A stretch of 5,504 nt of DNA, from NCBI GenBank assembly GCA_023127905.1, contig JAGMEZ010000103.1, positions 1-5,504 of the forward strand, in the 5' to 3' direction. The notes below the pieces were generated by a model, which made no database searches, was not told the origin of the DNA, and worked only from the letters and a program-made list of their open reading frames with translations. The position numbers were made by a program, and so were the translations under genes. Origin of the DNA: Caldifarciminota bacterium (GTDB taxonomy: Bacteria > Hydrothermota > E44-bin80). How positions within the stretch are numbered: position 1 is the first letter of the stretch; the number at the start of each line of letters is the position of its first letter. Of this stretch, positions 1-5,403 are shown piece after piece.

Positions 1-16
1 GTCATTTCTTTATCCT

Positions 17-42
17 CTGTTGGGGGCAAGCCCCAACGCTAC
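17..42. repeat. GC-rich 26-nt palindromic repeat, left copy
   Basis: The stretch contains the inverted repeat GTTGGGG (19-25) and CCCCAAC (31-37) around a 5-nt centre. The whole 26 nt is the reverse complement of 5378-5403 except for two positions. It is strikingly GC-rich in an AT-rich spacer. No T-tract follows it on either strand, so it does not look like a standard intrinsic terminator for the gene ending at 111. It is best read as a dispersed REP-like palindromic element. Confidence 0.7.
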
Positions 43-72
43 TATCTATTTCATTCGTATCTGTAGATTTCA

Positions 73-89
73 CTTTATCCTTTATCCTT
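73..89. repeat. Short 7-bp tandem repeat (CTTTATC)
   Basis: Two exact CTTTATC heptads (73-79, 80-86) followed by a partial CTT lie just beyond the stop codon of the minus-strand gene. Another CTTTATCC occurs at 8-15. The array is very short, but it has the same 7-bp period as the longer arrays in two other spacers of this window. The rest of 1-110 shows no gene. Confidence 0.4.
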
Positions 90-110
90 GGTTATAATTA
101 TTCATTATAT

Positions 111-1241
111 CTACTGTGCAAACTCAAGCCCATACTTACTCAAAATCTCCCTTCTATCATCCGTCAGGTATCCTCCATCAAGAACCTGTGCAATAACCAT
201 ATCCCAGTTATCATTTCCTTCCATCAAAATCGGACCATTCTTAGAAATTGCAATATCCCAGCCAACTGTTCGCAATTCGGGTGAAACTGAAGAAGCTCTT
301 TTTGCAAGCAAAACAACATCATTCCAGAATGGAACTTTACCATCGGGAAATAATTCTTTAACCTTCTCTTCTTTCTCCTCTATCCATGGACCTTCTTTTC
401 CCTTATATCCAAACGTTCTCTCATCGATACTACCATCTGTAACATTTATATTGACAACATAACCACCCTGATGAAGATTATCTGTAAGACTTCCTTTCTT
501 TCCCACCCTGAGCATTCCAAAATCAACGAGGATGTCATTATTATCTGACGTGAGAGTTGAAACCCTGATGGTATTAAGTGATTTACCTGCCAGAACATTC
601 ATTGATGAGTCCTGTACAATTTTTCCCTCAATAATATATCCCCTGTAAGAGTCTTCTTTTCTCTGTCTTGTTCCAATATCATTATTCATAAAAGAAAAAA
701 CTTCTTTGAGACTGTAATTTTTTCCATCATTACATCCCATAATCTCTGAAGAAACAATCTCATCAAAAACCATAATACCCTTTCCACCAAGAGATCCAAC
801 AGGTTTAATAACCAGGCTTTTAACTTTTGATTTATTCAACCATCTCGCACAATCGTTTTCGTCTTTTAGCGGATAACCATTGAAAAAGAAACCCCTACCA
901 GGAAAATAAAATCCATAAACTTGGACAACAGGAAAATTAAACTGTGAATAGTAAAGAAAAAAGAATAATTTATTCTGGAGAATAGGAATCCATTTTTTAT
1001 TATTGAGAGTCGGTCTAAATTTCCTTATTATCTTTTCATTCGAAATGTAAGAAAGTTTCTCTTTCCTCGTAATTAATTGTTTATCAAATCCATAAATATA
1101 ATATTCAAGAGGACTGAATCCATAACGAATACCAAGTATCATCATATTAAGAATTTGCATGACGGATGCTTTTTCTCCTGAAGAACTTGATTCACGTAAT
1201 TGCCTTGCGAATTTCTTAATCTTTGTACAGCTAAATCTCAA
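111..1241 (-). CDS. Sugar-transfer-associated ATP-grasp family protein
   Basis: This 376-residue protein resembles the ATP-grasp family found in polysaccharide and sugar-transfer loci (ATPgrasp_ST type). Such enzymes couple ATP hydrolysis to ligation through an acyl-phosphate, but the substrate of this family is not settled. Visible motifs, in order: an N-terminal helical region with RYGFSPLEYYIYG (39-51); a nucleotide-binding glycine loop KPVGSLGGKGI (146-156); IIEGKIVQD (203-211, with a likely adenine-contacting Glu205); LNTIRVSTL (222-230); and the metal and phosphate site GWDIAISKNGPILMEGN (327-343, with Asp329, Glu341 and Asn343). The catalytic core looks intact and there is no signal peptide. 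I chose the TTG start because AGGAG lies 7 nt upstream (1249-1253) and the frame fits the family N-terminus. The upstream in-frame-looking ATG runs into a stop at once. The gene is transcribed away from the lipoate operon from its own promoter, and no sugar-transfer gene is visible nearby. Confidence 0.85.
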   Translation of the reverse strand: MRFSCTKIKKFARQLRESSSSGEKASVMQILNMMILGIRYGFSPLEYYIYGFDKQLITRKEKLSYISNEKIIRKFRPTLNNKKWIPILQNKLFFFLYYSQFNFPVVQVYGFYFPGRGFFFNGYPLKDENDCARWLNKSKVKSLVIKPVGSLGGKGIMVFDEIVSSEIMGCNDGKNYSLKEVFSFMNNDIGTRQRKEDSYRGYIIEGKIVQDSSMNVLAGKSLNTIRVSTLTSDNNDILVDFGMLRVGKKGSLTDNLHQGGYVVNINVTDGSIDERTFGYKGKEGPWIEEKEEKVKELFPDGKVPFWNDVVLLAKRASSVSPELRTVGWDIAISKNGPILMEGNDNWDMVIAQVLDGGYLTDDRREILSKYGLEFAQ

Positions 1242-1248
1242 TCAATCA

Positions 1249-1253
1249 CTCCT
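1249..1253 (-). promoter_or_regulatory. Ribosome binding site for the TTG start of the ATP-grasp gene
   Basis: On the minus strand this reads AGGAG, 7 nt before the TTG codon at 1241-1239. Good match and ideal spacing decide in favour of the TTG start over any internal ATG (the first is near residue 28). Confidence 0.75.
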
Positions 1254-1282
1254 GAAACATTGCTCCCGAACATCTCGAAAGC

Positions 1283-1311
1283 ATTACATCATATCTTCCC
1301 ATTTTTGTCAA
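1283..1311 (-). promoter_or_regulatory. Sigma-70-type promoter of the ATP-grasp gene
   Basis: On the minus strand there is a perfect -35 TTGACA (1311-1306), a 17-nt spacer and a -10 TGTAAT (1288-1283, five of six consensus positions), preceded by an extended -10 TGA. Transcription should start near 1276, giving a leader of about 35 nt that includes the AGGAG site. Confidence 0.7.
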
Positions 1312-1353
1312 GAAAATCTTTCAACCAATTCCCAGTGCTCACGTATATCCCTT

Positions 1354-1390
1354 TTATCTGTTAACCAAAAACCAATCTAACAAATCAAAT
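1354..1390. repeat. Diverged inverted copy of the repeat at 5325-5363
   Basis: Positions 1354-1366 are the exact reverse complement of 5351-5363 (13 nt). Positions 1372-1390 match the reverse complement of 5325-5343 at 16 of 19 sites, with a small indel between the two blocks. The two copies therefore flank the plus-strand operon in opposite orientation. Confidence 0.6.
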
Positions 1391-1393
1391 TTA

Positions 1394-1425
1394 TCCCGTG
1401 ATATTCGAAGAATATTTTATCGGGA
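1394..1425. other. Imperfect hairpin or palindrome in the divergent spacer
   Basis: TCCCG (1394-1398) pairs with CGGGA (1421-1425), and inside it ATATTC (1401-1406) pairs with GAATAT (1410-1415) around a GAA loop, with an asymmetric internal loop between the stems. It lies between divergent promoters, so it does not terminate either neighbouring gene. It could be an operator or simply another repeat. Confidence 0.4.
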
Positions 1426-1446
1426 CTAATTAAACAATTTGTTACA

Positions 1447-1474
1447 CTACATCGTACATCTTAAATCCTACATC
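1447..1474. repeat. 7-bp tandem repeat, four units (NTACATC)
   Basis: Four uninterrupted heptads, CTACATC, GTACATC, TTAAATC and CTACATC, occupy 1447-1474. The period is exactly 7 bp. The array ends about 37 bp upstream of the -35 element of the lipoate operon promoter. Confidence 0.65.
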
Positions 1475-1511
1475 CCGTCTCTTATTTTCTTCTGAGTTCC
1501 CATGTTTTTAT

Positions 1512-1540
1512 TTGACTTTCTATAGAAATTTTGTTATATT
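1512..1540 (+). promoter_or_regulatory. Sigma-70-type promoter of the lipoate operon
   Basis: TTGACT (1512-1517), a 17-nt spacer and TATATT (1535-1540) form a strong sigma-70-type promoter with an extended -10 TGT directly upstream. The usual start distance puts +1 at about 1546-1550, at or within a few bases of the ATG at 1550. There is no Shine-Dalgarno sequence in between, so the transcript is predicted to be leaderless or nearly so. Confidence 0.7.
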
Positions 1541-1549
1541 CTGCGTGTT

Positions 1550-3124
1550 ATGAGCAATACGAAAAAGTGGCGACTGTTAGATACGGGAGCAAGAAAAGCA
1601 TCGGAAAATATTGCACTTGACGAAGCTATTCTTGAAGCACATTCAAAAGGTATTGTTCCCAATACTCTAAGATTTCTACAGTACAGCCCTGAAGCAACGC
1701 TTGCCGGCTATCATCAATCAATAGAAAAAGAGATACGTGTTGATTTCTGTAAAAAAAGAGGGATAGAGATCGGAAGAAGAATTACAGGTGGCGGTGCTAT
1801 ATATTTCGATAGGTCTCAACTTGGATGGGAATTATTTGCAGCAAAATCTGACATTGGTGTATCAGTAATAAATGAACTACTTTTTGAAAAGATATGCAAA
1901 GGTGTAATCAGAGGACTGGAAAAAATTGGTTTACACGCAAATTTCAGACCAAAAAATGACATTGAAATAAAGGGAAGGAAGATATCCGGAACAGGTGGAA
2001 CGGAGAGGGGAAACTCCTTTATGTTTCAGGGTACACTTCTCATAGACTTTGACGTGGACACTATGCTTCATGCATTAAGGATTCCTCTAAAGAAATTAGA
2101 GGATAAGGAAATCGAATCAGTTAAAGACCGTGTAACATGGCTTTCAAAAGAACTTGGGTATAAACCTGAACTGGAAATCCTGAAAAGTAAAATAAAAGAA
2201 GGTTTTGAAGAAACCTTTTCCGTTGAATTAGAGGAAGATGAGCTCTATCAGGAGGAGAAAGATATTTATAAAGAAAAAATAAAGAAAATGGAATCAAAAG
2301 AATGGATATACCTCAGCAAAAGCGATGTACCATCTTCACTATTTGCTTCCCACAAAACAGAAGGGGGACTTATCAAGGTCTCATTGGTATACGCCCAGAG
2401 AGCAAAGATAATAGAGCAGATAATAATTACTGGTGATTTCTTTGCATTTCCGGTAAGGGGAATCTACGATCTTGAGGCTGCGTTGAAGGGAATAAAAGCA
2501 GATTCAGAGAAAATAAAAAAGACAATTATAAACTTCTTCAAAACAAACGAAATAAAGATTGTCGGAATAGAGCCGGAAGATATTGTTCTCACTATAGATA
2601 AGGCTCTATCAAAAATTAAGTTTTTAAAATACGGTTTCGATTTGAATGAGGCAAATCATATATTTACAGTTGTAGAGTCTTTTGAAACCATTTTAGAGAA
2701 AAAGCCCGATTTACTCCTTCTACCATACTGTTCAAAAGAAACAGATTGTGAACTGAGATATAAAAAGGACTGCATCATCTGCGGTAGATGTACTATCGGC
2801 GACGCCTATCAGATGGGGCAGGATAATAACCTTCTTCCTATTTCTATCGTAAGCTTTGAAGATTTAATAAGAACAATAATAAGATATAGAAAAAAAGGTA
2901 AAAGTGCTTTTATTGGATGCTGCTGTGAGCCCTTTTACATTAAACATGAAAAAGACTTCGAAAGAGCAGGTTTACCAGGAATACTTATCAATATTGACAA
3001 TACCACCTGTTATGAACTTGGTGAGGAACAGAAAGCATACGCTGGAAATTTTGAAAAAAAGACTGATTTAAGAATCGAGCTTCTTGAAAAAGTAATAAAT
3101 GTAGTGAACAATGGAAAAAGTTGA
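1550..3124 (+). CDS. lplA: Lipoate/octanoate-protein ligase (sLpl(AB)-like) fused to DUF116
   Basis: This 524-residue protein has three parts. Residues 1-250 are an LplA-type ligase domain, which activates lipoate or octanoate with ATP and transfers it to a lysine of the acceptor protein. It has WRLLDTG (7-13), the substrate loop RRITGGGAIYFD (76-87), RKISGTGG (143-150, with Lys144 equivalent to the catalytic lysine of LplA) and FQGTLLIDFD (159-168). Residues 265-352 match the small accessory (LplB or C-terminal) domain: KTEGGLIKV, GDFFAFP and GIEPEDI. Residues 375-520 look like DUF116, with CX5C-X7-CX2CX2C (Cys394, 400, 408, 411, 414), a triple cysteine (457-459) and Cys487. Lone LplA or sLpl proteins end near residue 350, so the tail is a true fusion in one uninterrupted frame. 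The cysteines suggest a metal or Fe-S site, which is inference. The start at 1550 fits the family N-terminus and lies right at the predicted transcription start. It is the first gene of the operon. Confidence 0.85.
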   Translation: MSNTKKWRLLDTGARKASENIALDEAILEAHSKGIVPNTLRFLQYSPEATLAGYHQSIEKEIRVDFCKKRGIEIGRRITGGGAIYFDRSQLGWELFAAKSDIGVSVINELLFEKICKGVIRGLEKIGLHANFRPKNDIEIKGRKISGTGGTERGNSFMFQGTLLIDFDVDTMLHALRIPLKKLEDKEIESVKDRVTWLSKELGYKPELEILKSKIKEGFEETFSVELEEDELYQEEKDIYKEKIKKMESKEWIYLSKSDVPSSLFASHKTEGGLIKVSLVYAQRAKIIEQIIITGDFFAFPVRGIYDLEAALKGIKADSEKIKKTIINFFKTNEIKIVGIEPEDIVLTIDKALSKIKFLKYGFDLNEANHIFTVVESFETILEKKPDLLLLPYCSKETDCELRYKKDCIICGRCTIGDAYQMGQDNNLLPISIVSFEDLIRTIIRYRKKGKSAFIGCCCEPFYIKHEKDFERAGLPGILINIDNTTCYELGEEQKAYAGNFEKKTDLRIELLEKVINVVNNGKS

Positions 3125-4160
3125 TGTTCTGATCGTTGGAGCTGGACCAGCCGGCTCATCCTGCGCTGCAATCATTGCAAAGGCAGGATTCAGTGTTACT
3201 GTGATTGAGAAAAAATTATCTATTGGAGAGCCCATTCAGTGTGCCGAGTATATCCCAAAGCTTTTCTTGAATGAATTGAATATAAAACGAAATTTCATTT
3301 CAAATGAGATTTCTTCTATGAAAACATTTATAAATTTCAATGAATCCTCTGAAATGAAATCCCCAGGATACTTGATTGACAGAAAGATTATGGATAGATC
3401 CCTTTGCCTTGATGCAATACGAGAGGGTGCAAAATTAATCATCGGGTCAAAGGCTGAAACGTTCGAAAATGGATGCATTTTGGTAAAAACAAAAGATGGA
3501 AATAATAGTTATCTCCCACGTATTATTGTAGGTGCAGATGGACCTCTTTCAACTGTTGGTAGGTGGATACATTCAAGAAACAGAGCATTTGTTAATACAT
3601 ATCAGATTGAACTCTACAAAAAAGGAGAGGTTAACTCAACAAAGATTTATTTCTTTGATGAGTGTCCTGCTGGTTATGGATGGGTTTTTCCAAAAAAAGA
3701 AACGTTCAATGTTGGTGTTGGAGTGGGAGTATCATTTAAAAAAAACCCTATAAATGTTCTGGATTACTTTCTCGAAAAACTCCACCTTAGAAAAACCGAT
3801 GGTATAAGACTAACAAAAGGACTAATTCCTTCGGGAGGGATTCTTGACACTGTAGTAAGAGATAATGTTGTCCTTGTCGGGGATGCAGCCGGGCTTGTAC
3901 ATTCAATCACCGGAGCAGGAATCCCACAGGCAGTTATTTCAGGAAAGATGGCTGGAAGGATAATTGTTAAATCCCTCAAAAATAATGATATTGAAATTCT
4001 TAAGGGGTACGATCTTGAGGTTTTAGAGCAATGGGGAGATTACATAGGAACCTCTCAGAGAAAAAGGGAGTATATGGAAAAATATTGGGGTAAAGAGAAC
4101 CTGCATGACATTATTATAAACACCTGGGTTGCATACAAGGAATACTATCAAGAGAGTTGA
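3111..4160 (+). CDS. Geranylgeranyl-reductase-like FAD oxidoreductase (LipT-like)
   Basis: This 349-residue flavoprotein belongs to the geranylgeranyl reductase-related FAD-dependent oxidoreductases. The N-terminal Rossmann motif is VDVLIVGAGPAG (4-15), with Glu33 placed to bind the adenosine ribose. Further hallmarks are GADGP (141-145), the GGR-type stretch GYGWVFP (188-194) with NVGVGVG (200-206), and the second FAD motif VGDAAG (256-261) followed by TGAGIPQA (267-274). It is a little short for the family, but all FAD motifs are present. The start overlaps the ligase gene by 14 bp and has no obvious Shine-Dalgarno sequence, so translational coupling is likely. GGR-like proteins called LipT are encoded with sLpl(AB) and LipS1/LipS2 in sulfur-oxidiser gene clusters. 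A role in passing electrons to the radical SAM step is plausible but not shown by the sequence. The alternative is an unrelated isoprenoid-reducing enzyme, which the neighbours make less likely. Confidence 0.8.
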   Translation: MEKVDVLIVGAGPAGSSCAAIIAKAGFSVTVIEKKLSIGEPIQCAEYIPKLFLNELNIKRNFISNEISSMKTFINFNESSEMKSPGYLIDRKIMDRSLCLDAIREGAKLIIGSKAETFENGCILVKTKDGNNSYLPRIIVGADGPLSTVGRWIHSRNRAFVNTYQIELYKKGEVNSTKIYFFDECPAGYGWVFPKKETFNVGVGVGVSFKKNPINVLDYFLEKLHLRKTDGIRLTKGLIPSGGILDTVVRDNVVLVGDAAGLVHSITGAGIPQAVISGKMAGRIIVKSLKNNDIEILKGYDLEVLEQWGDYIGTSQRKREYMEKYWGKENLHDIIINTWVAYKEYYQES

Positions 4161-4171
4161 GATGACAGATT

Positions 4172-4197
4172 TCAGAGGGTAAATTTCTGACCTCTGA
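4172..4197. other. Small inverted repeat between the flavoprotein and radical SAM genes
   Basis: TCAGAGG (4172-4178) and CCTCTGA (4191-4197) can form a 7-bp stem with a 12-nt loop, starting 11 nt after the flavoprotein stop codon. No T-tract follows, so it is a weak terminator candidate. It may instead be a mirror copy of the heptad repeat next to it. Confidence 0.35.
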
Positions 4198-4234
4198 GTT
4201 CTGTCTTCTGACTTCTGTTCTCTGACTTCTGTAG
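4186..4234. repeat. 7-bp tandem repeat, seven units (TCTGNNN)
   Basis: Seven consecutive heptads each begin with TCTG: TCTGACC, TCTGAGT, TCTGTCT, TCTGACT, TCTGTTC, TCTGACT and TCTGTAG. The first four bases are invariant across 49 bp, while the last three vary. The array fills most of the 105-bp gap between the second and third genes of the operon. Confidence 0.8.
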
Positions 4235-4255
4235 GATATTGACTTGGAAATTAAT

Positions 4256-4261
4256 AGGAGG
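4256..4261 (+). promoter_or_regulatory. Ribosome binding site deciding the radical SAM start
   Basis: AGGAGG lies 4 nt before the ATG at 4266 and is the strongest Shine-Dalgarno sequence in the window. It argues against the in-frame TTG at 4239, which would add nine residues and place this site inside the coding region. Confidence 0.8.
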
Positions 4262-4265
4262 AGAC

Positions 4266-5279
4266 ATGGAGAGTCCTGAATATATAAAGACAAGTATGGC
4301 AGCGGCAATGACACTTGGTTTGAAACAAGGTCGTTTTTATAGAAATGCAAGACTCTACTGCATCAATCTACTATTAACATATAGCGATGGATGCAGTGCG
4401 CGTTGTGCATACTGCGGGCTCAACAGGGTTAGACCTGGAGAATATGAAAAGAAAAGTTTCATTCGGGTAGACTGGCCTATCTATTCCACCCATGAGGTTG
4501 TGAAAAGTATGGTGGAAATAAACGAAAAAATCAAAAGAGTCTGTATCTCAATGATAACTCACAGAAGAGCTAAAGAGGATTTGATAGCCGTAACAAAAAT
4601 GATAAAGGAAGGTTTGGATATCCCTATTTCAGGACTGATTACGCCTACTCTTCTCACAAAACAAAACCTTATCGAAATGAAGGAAGCAGGGGTTGACATG
4701 ATTGGAATCGCCATTGATCTTGCAACAGAGGAGCTATTTGAGAAATTCAGGGGACCTGTTCATAAATGGGAGAAATACTGGAGTCTTTTTGAGGATGCCC
4801 TGGATGTCTTTGGGGAAAGAATGGTTGGAAGCCACTTCATGGTTGGAATGGGAGAAACCGAGAAGGAAATGGCAAGTGTTATACAAAGGATATACGACAT
4901 TGGGGGTCTTACACACCTTTTTTCATTCTTTCCTGAAGCGAATTCAGAACTTGCCAATCACCCACAACCACCAATCGATCAGTATAGAAGAATACAACTC
5001 GTTAGGTATCTCATTGATGAAGGGATATCAAAATCCTCTTTAATGGAATTTAATGAAAATGGTAAAATAATTAATTTTGGTGTCCCTGAAAATGAGCTTG
5101 AAAGAATAATTGATCGTGGATTCCCATTTATGACCAGTGGATGTCCCGGGGATGATGGAACTGTTGCCTGCAACAGACCCTTCGCAAATTCGCTTCCAGG
5201 TCCAGATTTTAGAAACTTTCCATTTGTACCAACACAGGAAGATGTAGTAAGGGTAAGAAAAGAACTTAAGATGCAATGA
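4266..5279 (+). CDS. Radical SAM lipoyl synthase component, LipS1/LipS2 type
   Basis: This 337-residue protein is a biotin-synthase-related radical SAM enzyme. The SAM-cluster motif is CX3CX2C at Cys43, Cys47 and Cys50 (GCSARCAYCGL), preceded by YCINLLLTY (31-39). GSHFMVGMGETEKEM (188-202) and FFPEANSELA (221-230) follow within the barrel. The C-terminal segment SGCPGDDGTVACNRPF (291-306) has two further cysteines, Cys293 and Cys302, which with Cys32 are candidates for the auxiliary Fe-S cluster that supplies sulfur. LipS1 and LipS2, once annotated as biotin synthases, together replace LipA: LipS2 acts on octanoyl substrates and LipS1 on the 8-mercapto intermediate. I cannot tell from sequence alone which of the two this is. 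The neighbouring ligase and GGR-like genes support a lipoyl role over biotin synthesis. The ATG start is set by AGGAGG at 4256-4261. It is last in the apparent operon, after a 105-bp repeat-bearing gap, so a separate promoter is possible. Confidence 0.75.
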   Translation: MESPEYIKTSMAAAMTLGLKQGRFYRNARLYCINLLLTYSDGCSARCAYCGLNRVRPGEYEKKSFIRVDWPIYSTHEVVKSMVEINEKIKRVCISMITHRRAKEDLIAVTKMIKEGLDIPISGLITPTLLTKQNLIEMKEAGVDMIGIAIDLATEELFEKFRGPVHKWEKYWSLFEDALDVFGERMVGSHFMVGMGETEKEMASVIQRIYDIGGLTHLFSFFPEANSELANHPQPPIDQYRRIQLVRYLIDEGISKSSLMEFNENGKIINFGVPENELERIIDRGFPFMTSGCPGDDGTVACNRPFANSLPGPDFRNFPFVPTQEDVVRVRKELKMQ

Positions 5280-5302
5280 CAAGACTGTAGAAAAATTGTT
5301 TC

Positions 5303-5356
5303 ATTGGTTTGATTGGTTGAATTGGTTTGATTTGTTTGATTAGTTTTATTGGTTAA
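5303..5356. repeat. 9-bp tandem repeat, six units (ATTGGTTTG)
   Basis: Six uninterrupted 9-bp units run 5303-5356: ATTGGTTTG, ATTGGTTGA, ATTGGTTTG, ATTTGTTTG, ATTAGTTTT and ATTGGTTAA. An 8-nt partial unit, ATTGTTTC, precedes them. The array begins 24 bp after the radical SAM stop codon and overlaps the block with an inverted, diverged copy at 1354-1390. Confidence 0.75.
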
Positions 5357-5377
5357 CAGATAAGGATGGCAATCTCT

Positions 5378-5403
5378 GTAGCGTTGGGGCTTGTCCCCAA
5401 CAT
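5378..5403. repeat. GC-rich 26-nt palindromic repeat, right copy
   Basis: GTTGGGG (5383-5389) and CCCCAAC (5395-5401) flank a 5-nt centre. The 26 nt match the reverse complement of 17-42 at 24 positions, including the flanking GTAGC. Lacking a T-tract, it is a poor terminator candidate. It is better described as a dispersed palindromic element. Confidence 0.7.

Larger units (their letters stand above)
1242..1549. other. Divergent intergenic region, no gene
   Basis: This 308-bp spacer separates the ATP-grasp gene from the lipoate operon. It holds two outward-facing promoters (1283-1311 minus, 1512-1540 plus), a diverged repeat block (1354-1390), a hairpin (1394-1425) and a 7-bp tandem array (1447-1474). 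The only open frame crossing into it from the plus strand (1159-1380) lies mostly antisense to the ATP-grasp gene and shows no protein-like features. Confidence 0.7.

Noticed and set aside
88..462. Plus-strand open frame of 124 codons opposite the ATP-grasp gene
   Set aside because: It is antisense to the coding region of a well-supported gene, shows no domain or ribosome binding site, and its composition is that of a reverse-strand shadow.
1159..1380. Plus-strand open frame of 73 codons running into the divergent spacer
   Set aside because: It starts inside the ATP-grasp gene on the opposite strand, overlaps the promoter and a repeat block, and has no recognisable motif.
1242..1549. Riboswitch or tRNA in the long spacer
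   Set aside because: I saw no cloverleaf, no conserved riboswitch core, and the plus-strand promoter leaves almost no leader to hold one.
4186..4234. CRISPR-like array
   Set aside because: The units are only 7 bp with 3-bp variable parts, far shorter than CRISPR repeats and spacers, and no cas gene is present.
4239..4265. Upstream TTG start that would extend the radical SAM protein by nine residues
   Set aside because: The AGGAGG site lies inside this extension, 4 nt before the ATG at 4266, and no Shine-Dalgarno sequence precedes the TTG.
4114..4350. Minus-strand open frame across the heptad array
   Set aside because: Its frame is kept open by the repetitive TCTGNNN units and it overlaps two real genes on the other strand.
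4266..5279. Biotin synthase (BioB)
   Set aside because: There are no biotin genes nearby, and the C-terminal SGCPGDDGTVACNRPF segment and the lipoate-ligase context fit the LipS group of biotin-synthase-related proteins better.
5378..5403. Intrinsic terminator of the lipoate operon
   Set aside because: A GC-rich stem is present but no T-tract follows, and it is almost 100 bp past the stop codon; its inverted twin at 17-42 points to a dispersed repeat.
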